Translations under genes and position numbers: made by a program | Assembly (NCBI RefSeq): GCF_009884975.1 | Contig: NZ_CP041970.1 | Span: 62,001 to 126,000 of the forward strand | DNA from: Acinetobacter dispersus | GTDB lineage: Bacteria > Pseudomonadota > Gammaproteobacteria > Pseudomonadales > Moraxellaceae | DNA length: 64,000 nucleotides | Direction of reading: 5' to 3' | Shown here: positions 1 to 7,210 of the stretch, piece by piece | Numbering within the stretch: the stretch's first letter is position 1 | Layout of the letters: each line of letters begins with the position of its first letter | Notes under the pieces: model-generated | What the model was told of the DNA's origin: nothing | Database searches by the model: none | What the model saw: only the letters and a program-made list of their open reading frames with translations

Positions 1-98
1 AATTGATAAATCGTCTGCCCAGCATAGCTTGGAGCTACGCCATTAAAAAAACCGATTGTCCCCAAGCAAAGGGTAAAAAAATATGTTGTTTTGTTCAT
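1..98 (-). CDS. Partial gene: N-terminus of a secreted protein
   Basis: The reverse strand opens with an ATG (complement of 96-98; an in-frame ATG lies one codon upstream at 99-101) and stays open to the window edge. The visible 32 residues look like a Sec signal peptide: a Lys near the start, a hydrophobic core (FFTLCLGTIGFF) and a likely cleavage site after SYA. Nothing of the mature protein beyond a few residues is visible, so no function can be given. It is divergent from ttcA, with about 500 bp between them. Confidence 0.5.
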   Translation of the reverse strand, partial: MNKTTYFFTLCLGTIGFFNGVAPSYAGQTIYQ

Positions 99-596
99 CA
101 TTATAATATTCACGAAAGGATGAGCATAAGTTCTTCACAGCAGTGTAACAAAAAAAAGTAAAAAAAGAACTTTTGCTACAATTTTTTTATTTTCGACTGT
201 TAGACAAAAATCAAGTCATTTTGTTCGAATGTTCAGCAAAAAAAATTAAAATATTTTTTTTAAAAACTAAGTCTTGACTTATCTAAGTCGTTGATTTTGT
301 TTTTATAAAATCATTGGTTAAAAAGTGATCAATCTAATCGGAAGCCTTATTTTAAGATAAAAAGAGTTTGTCAATAGCGAAGAAATCCACAAATTTATCC
401 ACAGCTTTTGTGGACAACTGTGGAAAAGTTTGAAATATAAGCAATCCAGCCGAATCTAAATTTTTTTGATCAGAATTTTACCAGTATGAAACTCAAATAT
501 GACGATTGGAAGAAATTGAAAAATTCTTTAGATGCGCATTTTTTCTGAATGAGATAAAATCTTGCGGGTATTTTTGTTTATGAGTAAATCACGTCT
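99..596. other. AT-rich intergenic region with DnaA-box-like sites
   Basis: No gene is visible in this 498-bp gap between two divergent genes. It is very AT-rich with several A/T homopolymer runs. It holds a perfect DnaA-box consensus TTATCCACA at 395-403. Two close relatives lie in opposite orientation: TGTGGACAA at 410-418 and TGTGGAAAA at about 420-428. A partial match, ATCCACAA, lies near 385-392. Promoters for both flanking genes presumably lie here. Confidence 0.45.
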
Positions 597-1502
597 ATGT
601 ACGCGCCAGTGGAATCCAACCAAGGATTTAATTTCAAGCCAGAACTTCCGACAAGTTCAGCGTATTATCGCTTGTTGAAAAAGCTTCGTCGTCAGGTTGG
701 GCATGCAATTCGTGATTACAATATGATCGAAGATGGTGATAAGGTCATGGTTTGTGTGTCTGGTGGTAAAGACAGCTATACCTTATTGGATATCTTGTTG
801 CAGTTTAAACGGATTGCACCCATCAATTTTGATGTTGTGGCTGTGAATCTGGATCAAAAGCAACCTGGCTTCCCCGAAGATATCTTGCCGCGCTATATGG
901 AAGAGAACAATATTCCATATTACATCCTTGAAAAAGATACTTACACCATTACCAAGCGTTTAACACCTGAAGGCAAAACCTACTGCGCAGTATGCTCTCG
1001 TTTACGCCGTGGTTCGCTGTATGGCTTCGCTCAAGAAATTGGTGCAACTAAGGTTGCATTAGGTCATCACCGTGATGACATCATGGCAACATTCTTCTTG
1101 AACTTGTTCCATGGTGGTAGTTTGAAGGCGATGCCGCCAAAATTACTTTCATCGGATAAAAAGAATATTCTGATTCGTCCTTTGGCGTATGTCGAAGAGA
1201 AAGACATTATCAAATATGCGGATTTACGCCAGTTCCCGATTATTCCGTGTAACTTGTGTGGCTCACAAGAAAACTTACAACGTGCCATTATTAATGACAT
1301 GTTGCGTGAATGGGATAAGCAACATCCAAAACGTTTACACAGTATTTTTGGTGCCTTACAGAATGTGTCTCCGTCACAATTGGCGGACCGTGAGCTATTC
1401 GATTTTGAAGCGTTGGATGCTCAACGTGAGTTTGATATGAAAGACCCAGAAGAGCTGAAAAATCGCTTAGATGTGGTCAATCTCAGTTTTGCTGCTGAGT
1501 AA
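597..1502 (+). CDS. ttcA: tRNA 2-thiocytidine synthetase TtcA
   Basis: TtcA makes 2-thiocytidine at position 32 of certain tRNAs in the cytoplasm, using ATP and an iron-sulfur cluster. The sequence has the PP-loop ATP-binding motif SGGKDSYT (around residues 55-62), a central [10 protein letters not shown] (CxxC) motif and a second CNLCGS motif (CxxC), the cysteines that ligate the cluster in this family. The 301-aa length is normal for the family. The N-terminal 20 residues are a variable extension. A terminator follows directly, so the gene is probably monocistronic. Confidence 0.95.
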   Translation: MYAPVESNQGFNFKPELPTSSAYYRLLKKLRRQVGHAIRDYNMIEDGDKVMVCVSGGKDSYTLLDILLQFKRIAPINFDVVAVNLDQKQPGFPEDILPRYMEENNIPYYILEKDTYTITKRLTPEGKTYCAVCSRLRRGSLYGFAQEIGATKVALGHHRDDIMATFFLNLFHGGSLKAMPPKLLSSDKKNILIRPLAYVEEKDIIKYADLRQFPIIPCNLCGSQENLQRAIINDMLREWDKQHPKRLHSIFGALQNVSPSQLADRELFDFEALDAQREFDMKDPEELKNRLDVVNLSFAAE

Positions 1503-1520
1503 AGTGTAAAAGTTTTTGAA

Positions 1521-1548
1521 AAGGTACTTGTTAAGTACCTTTTTTTTA
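1521..1548 (+). terminator. Rho-independent terminator after ttcA
   Basis: A 9-bp hairpin (AAGGTACTT, loop GTT, AAGTACCTT) is followed by a run of T, 18 bp after the ttcA stop. Confidence 0.9.
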
Positions 1549-1698
1549 TCAAAATTTTAAAAATTGAATCACGCGTACAAAAAATCATAGCCTAAAATAA
1601 AAATTACATGCTATAACAGGGCACGAGCAAATTGCTTCATGAGATGTCGTCTGGATAGATGGCACAAGAAATTGAACAAATACATTTGAGGAATAATC

Positions 1699-2082
1699 AT
1701 GGCTGCATTTTTAACTGATGATTGGTTTGCAACTGTTGAAAAACTTACTGCTGAAGCAGGTGATTTAAACTTGCCACCAGCACTTGCGAATTTAGCGATT
1801 AACTTGGTTGTAACAGATGCAGCTGGTAATACAGAGTTGGCTTTAGATGCGGGTAAAATCCAAAAGGGTTTATCTTCAAATGCTAAAACAACTTTGAACA
1901 TGGATGCTGAAACTTTACGTAAAGTATTCTTGGAATTTGATATGGCTGCTGCGATGCAAGCATTCATGACTGGTAAAATCAAAGTTCAAGGCGATATGTC
2001 TCAGCTTATGGCTTTACAAACAGCCAAGCCAAGCCAAGAGCAAAAAGATTTATTCAAGAAAGTACTTGAGCTTACTGCTTAA
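1699..2082 (+). CDS. SCP2 sterol-binding-domain protein
   Basis: This 127-aa protein has the small alpha/beta SCP2-like fold pattern: the central stretch LVVTDAAGNTELALDAGKI, then FLEFDMAAAMQAFMTGKIKVQGD, where the F-M-x-G-K-I-K-V-x-G-D segment is the recognisable SCP2 signature. Family members bind lipids or acyl chains; the bacterial role is not defined. It has no signal peptide, so it is cytoplasmic. The start is supported by GAGGAA shortly upstream. A shared hairpin terminator separates it from the convergent transglycosylase gene. Confidence 0.85.
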   Translation: MAAFLTDDWFATVEKLTAEAGDLNLPPALANLAINLVVTDAAGNTELALDAGKIQKGLSSNAKTTLNMDAETLRKVFLEFDMAAAMQAFMTGKIKVQGDMSQLMALQTAKPSQEQKDLFKKVLELTA

Positions 2083-2098
2083 TTCTTCTTGAATAAAA

Positions 2099-2127
2099 AA
2101 AGCTTACCCAGAGGTAAGCTTTTTTTA
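2099..2127. terminator. Bidirectional terminator
   Basis: The hairpin AAGCTTACC/GGTAAGCTT is flanked by A and T runs on both sides, so it can serve both the SCP2 gene (+) and the convergent transglycosylase gene (-). Confidence 0.9.
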
Positions 2128-2138
2128 TATCTATTCAG

Positions 2139-3248
2139 TTATACATCAATACGGCTATTGGTCTTGAGATGCTCTAAATAGGTACGAATACGCGTCACAT
2201 ATTGTACGGCTTGTTTATATCGACCATTTCGTGCTTGGTTACGCTGTAAATAGTCATACAAATTGACCCACTGATTCGGATCTTTGCCTTGTGCACGGAT
2301 ACGTTTCTGAATCTGGCTGACTGCACCAGGACCCATATTGTATGCAACCAAAGCATACCAGTTACGGTCTGGGTAAGGCACATTACCAAATTGATCTAAC
2401 ATCAGATCAAAGTACTTTGCACCACCTTGAATACTTTGCAGTGGATCTGAGCGATTGCTTACGCCCATCGCTTTGGCAGTACTATTGGTCAACATCATTA
2501 AACCACGTACGCCAGTGGGAGAAACTGAGCTGGGTTTAAGATAAGACTCTTGATAGCCAATTGCTGCAAGTAAATGCCAATCTAAATTGTATTTAGAAGC
2601 ACTTTGTTTAAAACTTGCCTTATAAATCGGTAAGCGTTGATTCAAATCTCTTTGAATCGTAGACCAAGACTCTGGTTTAACCACATTGCGGTTATAGAAC
2701 GAGGCCAATTGCTGGGTTGTACCCGACTGCTTACTTTGACAGATATAACCACTCGCTGTAAGTGTGAGGGGATCATCAGCTTGCTTAAACACCCAGTTTA
2801 ACTGAGGATTTAAACCATTTTTGCTTAAGCTTGCTTGATCACCACAACTTGCTGAAAATGAAACCAGTTGTTTATTTTCAATCGCAGCCAGATTGGCTGT
2901 GGTCATGGCAATATTCGCTTTACCTTGAGCAACCCATTTCAATGCCGTGGCATTGTCAGGAACGGTTTTGAAATCAAGCTTTACATTTAAGCTTTGTGCG
3001 TAATTACGTACGAGGTCATAACCAAAACCATGTTGGAATTGACCGTCTTTAAAGACCGTGGTTGGACTTTCAACTGCAACGACAGTTAAAACGTTGGTAT
3101 TCACAACCGTATTGTATTGATGTGATTTTTCAGCATTCAAGCTATTGAACGGAAGGATTGCAGCTCCTAACGCTAAAACTTGAAAAGGTCGTTTGGAAGA
3201 TAAAGAGTTAAGGCTAGGCCTCGACCCAGAACTTGAATTACTGTGCAT
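2139..3248 (-). CDS. MltF-like membrane-bound lytic transglycosylase
   Basis: This is a peptidoglycan-cleaving enzyme of the periplasm. Residues 1-39 hold a basic N-terminus and hydrophobic segment ending LNAEK (signal or anchor). Residues about 50-125 resemble the first lobe of a type-3 solute-binding domain (VVNTNVLTVVAVESPTTVF, then GFGYDLVRNYAQSLNV). The C-terminal SLT domain has the catalytic-Glu signature AAIGYQESYLKP and the conserved TGVRGLMMLT and VAYNMGPGAV motifs. At 369 aa it is shorter than E. coli MltF (about 518 aa), mainly in the solute-binding part. The start is supported by GGAG upstream. The exact Mlt subclass is inferred. Confidence 0.85.
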   Translation of the reverse strand: MHSNSSSGSRPSLNSLSSKRPFQVLALGAAILPFNSLNAEKSHQYNTVVNTNVLTVVAVESPTTVFKDGQFQHGFGYDLVRNYAQSLNVKLDFKTVPDNATALKWVAQGKANIAMTTANLAAIENKQLVSFSASCGDQASLSKNGLNPQLNWVFKQADDPLTLTASGYICQSKQSGTTQQLASFYNRNVVKPESWSTIQRDLNQRLPIYKASFKQSASKYNLDWHLLAAIGYQESYLKPSSVSPTGVRGLMMLTNSTAKAMGVSNRSDPLQSIQGGAKYFDLMLDQFGNVPYPDRNWYALVAYNMGPGAVSQIQKRIRAQGKDPNQWVNLYDYLQRNQARNGRYKQAVQYVTRIRTYLEHLKTNSRIDV

Positions 3249-3621
3249 GTTGTCTCCGCTACAGGTAATTTATGCCCAAAAAGTTCAGCAAAACACTGCC
3301 TTAACTTTTAAAAGTTGATAAATTCAATAAGGGTGGGCAAGTCATGAACGTCATTCAGTAATGACATTGAGTTAAAAGGAAGATGGTGCAAATGTTTCAC
3401 AACATTTACAAAGTGTATAAAAAATAAACAAAAACAAACTTAGGGGCGCATATTAAGCGGCAAAAACAAGAATGTCAAATTTTGCACAATAAAAAAATGA
3501 GAGTTACATCACAAACCCATGATTTGGAAAAGAATAAAATTTATACACTTTAGTGGTGGTGAAATAAGGAATACAATGCAAAAACTTGTAAATGGACTGT
3601 TGTATTAACGTATTTGGGCTT
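3249..3621. other. Intergenic region between divergent genes
   Basis: This 373-bp gap is AT-rich. It must hold the promoters of the transglycosylase gene and greB. No open frame, hairpin or repeat that I can support was seen. Confidence 0.4.
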
Positions 3622-4110
3622 ATGAAATCGAATTTAATTACACGTACTGGACATGACCTTTTGGTTGCTGAGCTAAAAAAGCTTTGGCATGACGAACGCC
3701 CTGAAATCACTAAAAAAGTAAATTGGGCGGCAAGCCTTGGTGATCGTTCGGAAAATGCTGATTATCAATACAATAAACAAATACTTAGGAAGATAGATCG
3801 TCGAGTTCGCTATTTAGGAAAACGTTTAGAAGAATTAAAAATTGTCGATTATGTGCCTGAGCAAGAGGGAAAGGTCTACTTTGGTGCTTGGGTTGAAATC
3901 GAAAATGATGCAGGGGAGCAAAAAAAATTGCGTCTCGTGGGTGTCGATGAAATCTACGATCATCATCCGCAACATATTTCGATTGAGTCACCTATGGCGC
4001 GAGCTTTACTGGGTAAACAAGTGGATGATGAAGTTGAAGTACATACTCCATTGGGCAAAAAACTGTGGTATATCAACTCAATTCGCTATGAAAAACCTGA
4101 AAATGCTTAA
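3622..4110 (+). CDS. greB: Transcription elongation factor GreB
   Basis: GreB enters the secondary channel of backtracked RNA polymerase and stimulates transcript cleavage. The N-terminal coiled coil carries the acidic tip motif GDRSENADYQYNK, typical of GreA/GreB. The C-terminal FKBP-like domain ends with PLGKKLWYINSIRY; the KxWY pattern favours GreB over GreA. The open frame begins 10 codons upstream, but the family normally starts at MKSNLITRTG, which I use here, giving 162 aa. No strong ribosome binding site distinguishes the two starts. It lies just upstream of tRNA-Ser, outside the island. Confidence 0.92.
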   Translation: MKSNLITRTGHDLLVAELKKLWHDERPEITKKVNWAASLGDRSENADYQYNKQILRKIDRRVRYLGKRLEELKIVDYVPEQEGKVYFGAWVEIENDAGEQKKLRLVGVDEIYDHHPQHISIESPMARALLGKQVDDEVEVHTPLGKKLWYINSIRYEKPENA

Positions 4111-4167
4111 AATTACAGGGTGTTGATTTTATTTTGAGCGGTTGATGCATTATTTTGAATAAAAGAT

Positions 4168-4196
4168 TTGCCAAGTTGAACTTTTATTTATATGAT
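4168..4196 (+). promoter_or_regulatory. Sigma-70 promoter of tRNA-Ser
   Basis: TTGCCA (-35), a 17-bp spacer and TATGAT (-10), placed 10 bp before the first base of tRNA-Ser. Confidence 0.65.
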
Positions 4197-4206
4197 AGCC
4201 GCCATT

Positions 4207-4296
4207 GGAAGCGTGGCAGAGCGGTTTAATGCACCGGTCTTGAAAACCGACGAGGGTGTGAGTCCTCCGTGAGTTCGAATCTCACCGCTTCCGCCA
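4207..4296 (+). tRNA. tRNA-Ser (anticodon UGA)
   Basis: A 90-nt class II tRNA: acceptor GGAAGCG pairs with CGCTTCC, the anticodon loop CTTGAAA gives UGA, there is a long variable arm, the T loop is GTTCGAATC, and CCA is encoded. Its last 26 nt lie inside the island's att repeat. The left repeat copy is therefore the one that keeps the complete tRNA, and the right-hand copy at 27926 is only a 3' fragment. Confidence 0.97.
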
Positions 4297-4300
4297 AATA
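4271..4300 (+). repeat. Left attachment-site repeat of the island (within tRNA-Ser)
   Basis: A 30-bp sequence, from GAGTTCGAATC to CCGCCAAATA, covers the T arm, acceptor and CCA of tRNA-Ser plus a few bases. It recurs exactly at 27926-27955. The bases just outside differ (T versus A before, T versus C after). It lies directly next to the integrase gene, as expected for a tRNA-targeting site-specific recombinase. Confidence 0.92.
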
Positions 4301-4312
4301 TCTGAAAGGGAA

Positions 4313-5521
4313 TCAAATACATAGTTTGATTCCCTTTTTCTTTGGCACAATTTTGGCACTATTCGAAATTTTAGCGATCTCTTCTTTGTTCTTATCCGAG
4401 TTAATCCACTTCGCATAACGCTTCATCAGCATCACCAAACTATGACCCAGCTGTGAAGCCACATAGACCGGATTAAGTCCATTCATTAAGCATACAGTCG
4501 CATATGAATGACGAGTGTTATAGGCAGGGCGATAGCGTATGCCGTTCGCTTTCAATGCCGCCACAAACTTTTCACTCAATGACTTTTGCGTAGTAAATTC
4601 CTCACCAGTTTCATCACAAATAAATACATGCTCGTATTTGAGATAAGTTAGTAATCTGAGTTGTTGGAATGCTTCAAATGCAAAATCATTCAAATCTACA
4701 AATCGAGCTTTATTGGTTTTAGTGGTTTCCTGCTGAACGCCGTTCACACGACCTTTATTGATGTGAATCTGCTTATTCAAAAAATCTACATCCTGCCAAG
4801 TGAGCGCGATAATTTCTGATGGACGGCAACCTGTCCAAAAAGCCACCACAAAATACCAATATACAGTTGGGTAGTCTGCAATATATTTCTCTTTTAACCA
4901 GTTCAGTATTCTTTCCCGCTCAATTTCATTAAATGGATCAGGTTCAGTTTCCTGCGTTTTCTGATTCTTTAATCGGTCACATGGGTTCTTATCAATAATT
5001 TCATCATCGTGCGCTAGTTCGAATGCGCCACGTAATGGAATCAAAGCATCATTTCGAGTCTTCGCTGAAGACCATTCACGTCCATTCACCGCACTACGCA
5101 ACATTTGGCTGGTGATCGTATTAATTGGCATGTCAGCAAATAATGGCATCCACAGCCGTTCCAAAATTGATAGATATTTTTTCTTAGTACCGTGCTTATG
5201 GTCAGCTAGGTTGTAGAGGTATTCTTGGGCATAGTGAGCAAAAGTAGGACCTCGTGACGCTGGCAATGTTTCTTGCACAGCGTCAGCTTTTTTGATGGGT
5301 TTGACCGTAACCGCTTCGATATCTTCAATCTTTAAGATTCCGTACTTGGCCTTAGTTACAAAATCTTCTCTAATCTTAGCCGCCTTACTGAAGTTGGCAG
5401 GTGTGTCGGTGAGGTCGAGGGTGAACCACTCGCGTTTACCGTTCCATTTAAAGTTAATCTGTATTTTTCCCGATCTTGCTCGTGTGCCTTTTGGTAGACC
5501 AGCGCTGCTTGTTCGACCCAT
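4313..5521 (-). CDS. Tyrosine recombinase (island integrase)
   Basis: This 402-aa integrase would catalyse site-specific insertion and excision of the island at tRNA-Ser. The N-terminus (residues about 8-45, RSGKIQINFKWNGKREWFT) looks like a DUF3596-type arm-binding domain. A core-binding domain follows (about 88-180). The catalytic domain shows the first Arg in FWTGCRPSEIIALTW, the His-x-x-Arg region as TRHSYATVCLMNG with LGHS, and the nucleophile Tyr in MKRYAKW. It sits 12 bp from the attachment repeat and reads towards it. Its 5' end overlaps the Xis-like gene by 166 bp. Confidence 0.92.
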   Translation of the reverse strand: MGRTSSAGLPKGTRARSGKIQINFKWNGKREWFTLDLTDTPANFSKAAKIREDFVTKAKYGILKIEDIEAVTVKPIKKADAVQETLPASRGPTFAHYAQEYLYNLADHKHGTKKKYLSILERLWMPLFADMPINTITSQMLRSAVNGREWSSAKTRNDALIPLRGAFELAHDDEIIDKNPCDRLKNQKTQETEPDPFNEIERERILNWLKEKYIADYPTVYWYFVVAFWTGCRPSEIIALTWQDVDFLNKQIHINKGRVNGVQQETTKTNKARFVDLNDFAFEAFQQLRLLTYLKYEHVFICDETGEEFTTQKSLSEKFVAALKANGIRYRPAYNTRHSYATVCLMNGLNPVYVASQLGHSLVMLMKRYAKWINSDKNKEEIAKISNSAKIVPKKKGIKLCI

Positions 5522-5691
5522 CTGTTATAACCTTTTAAGCTATATAATATTTTACGATCAGACACCCTCACCCAAACTTTTCCTTCCTCCCAATTAGGTC
5601 TAAGGTTCTTTAGGTTCGAGATCTGTTCGCCCGTCAATTCACAAAACTTTTCTGCGGTGACCCAATCCACCAGTTCAAAATGTTGACTCAT
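5356..5691 (-). CDS. Xis-like excisionase (DUF1233-like), overlapping the integrase gene
   Basis: This 111-aa protein starts with a short winged-helix-like module: WVTAEKFCELTGEQISNLKN, then EGKVWVRVSDRKILYSLKGYNRWVEQ. That pattern (target-site recognition helix, then G-x-V-W, then a Tyr/Trp-rich end) matches small phage excisionases of the DUF1233 type. Such proteins bend att DNA and favour excision. The first 57 codons are unique; the rest overlaps the integrase gene in another frame, so the C-terminal tail (rich in Ser, Pro and Arg) may be poorly constrained. It is probably cotranscribed with the integrase. Confidence 0.7.
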   Translation of the reverse strand: MSQHFELVDWVTAEKFCELTGEQISNLKNLRPNWEEGKVWVRVSDRKILYSLKGYNRWVEQAALVYQKAHEQDREKYRLTLNGTVNASGSPSTSPTHLPTSVRRLRLEKIL

Positions 5692-6599
5692 TGTTGAACC
5701 TCCGCATTTTTATTTGAAAGTCTTGGTCCAGTTTTGTATATCTAATAATAAATTTTATTAGATAAAGATTTTTGATCATTTTGACCTCTTCAATTTTTAA
5801 CTTAGTTGAAGAAAGCCTTGTTGTCTTAAAACCCTCATTTTGGTAATTAGGATCTGAAGAGTAAAACAAGTTTCTATACTTTGAAAGCTAGCATATTTTT
5901 TTATATAAAAATGAGTTTGGTGTAAAAGATCAAAAAATAGGTTTATTTTCTAACTTAATTTTATGTTTATTATGACAGTAATTAATCTTTTGTATGGTCG
6001 AGGCGCCTTAAAGTTTGGAGTGATATTTTTTAACTTTTAGATACTTGTTGGTTTTTAATATGCGTTAATTAATTTTAAAATTAATATCTTCTTTGATTTT
6101 GATTTTTCGTATTTAATTTTAATCTATGGTTTAAATATATAATATTGTTTAACTTTAAGGTTTGTATTTCCTGTATTGAAATTATTTACTTGGTTTTTTA
6201 AATAAGTATTTGTTTTTTATTATAATTTAAGGGTGAATTTATTTTTGTATTCATCCTTTTGGATCATCGCTTAGTTATATTTTAATGACTATGATACTTT
6301 TAATATTTATAAAATTTAATATAACACTTAATAGTCTAAAGTACATTAAATATGCTTTTAACCGGTCGAGCCAGATTACCCCTGTCCGTACAAAATCACA
6401 ACAAAAGTTGTGATTTTGTACGAATGGGATCTGGTTGGCTTGCAGCCAAACCGCCACTTTTAATGAGGATTTTTATTTTAAATTTTTAGAGTAACTATTT
6501 ATTCTAATTTAAAATTATTCTAAATTTTTATTAAAAAACACTTTTTTTATTTTAAAAAATATTATAGCTTAAAAATAGATTTATGATTTTGGTGTGCTT
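5692..6599. other. AT-rich non-coding region between integration and mobilization modules
   Basis: About 900 bp, extremely AT-rich, separates the divergent xis-int pair from the mob genes. I see no credible gene; short open frames here lack ribosome binding sites. The only striking structure is the inverted repeat at 6361-6445, described separately. Confidence 0.5.
6361..6445. promoter_or_regulatory. Candidate origin of transfer (long inverted repeat)
   Basis: A perfect 16-bp inverted repeat, CGTACAAAATCACAAC (6387-6402) and its complement (6407-6422), is separated by AAAA. Imperfect extensions continue outward: GAGCCAGAT with CCCC on the left, and GGGATCTGGTTGGCTT on the right. It is a GC-richer patch in very AT-rich DNA and lies about 150 bp upstream of the MobC and relaxase genes, where ColE1-like plasmids keep oriT. 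The nick site cannot be assigned from sequence alone. Confidence 0.5.
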
Positions 6600-7169
6600 A
6601 TGATTAATGAAATTGTTATTAAAAAATCAAAAAGATTAAGTCGGCTTGAATTACGTTTAAATGATGATGAATTAGAGGTGATTAAAAATTCGGCGAAGTT
6701 ATTAAATAAAAACACTAGCGATTTTATTCGGTTTTCCGTTAATCACTATATTCAAAATATTTTGAATGTTGATCAATCTGCAATTCGTGAATCGCATGTC
6801 GTTGCTAAGCAATCATTTAGTCAGAGAGGAGAAGAAGATAGCGAAAGCATTGCATTTCAACTTGCAAAAATTGGCAATAATCTTAACCAAGTTACTCGCG
6901 CAATTCACATTGCAAACAAACTTGGCAAGCCTGTCGACTTACTTCGAACTTACTTACTTGTCGAAGACTATTTAAAAAAAATCTATCAACTTTATCCACT
7001 TCCTTCTCCGCCATCCTTGCATCGTTCTGATGAAGTTGTTCAGCGTAGGCATAAATATATTGAACAAAAATATCTCGGTGATTTATTGCGACAAATGCAA
7101 GTCGTTGGAGGAACTGAAATTGAATCAGTTTCAGACGCTGACCTTTCTAATGACCATCTAAAAAATTGA
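6600..7169 (+). CDS. MobC-like relaxosome accessory protein
   Basis: This is a 189-aa protein whose first 55 residues look like a ribbon-helix-helix MobC/MbeC DNA-binding domain (RLELRLNDDELEVIKNSAKLL, then NTSDFIRFSVNHYI). The middle holds the typical MobC segment AFQLAKIGNNLNQVTRAIH, where the L-x-x-I-G-x-N-L-N-Q motif is diagnostic of the family. It would bind oriT and help the relaxase melt the nick region. An in-frame GTG lies 2 codons upstream; ATG at 6600 is preferred. It lies 41 bp upstream of the relaxase gene. Confidence 0.85.
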   Translation: MINEIVIKKSKRLSRLELRLNDDELEVIKNSAKLLNKNTSDFIRFSVNHYIQNILNVDQSAIRESHVVAKQSFSQRGEEDSESIAFQLAKIGNNLNQVTRAIHIANKLGKPVDLLRTYLLVEDYLKKIYQLYPLPSPPSLHRSDEVVQRRHKYIEQKYLGDLLRQMQVVGGTEIESVSDADLSNDHLKN

Positions 7170-7210
7170 CTTTTTATTTCCATTTATATTTTTAAACGGG
7201 AGGGTAGTTC

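Noticed and set aside
5675..5869. 64-aa open frame upstream of xis
   Set aside because: No ribosome binding site, very AT-rich, low-complexity product; overlaps the xis start.
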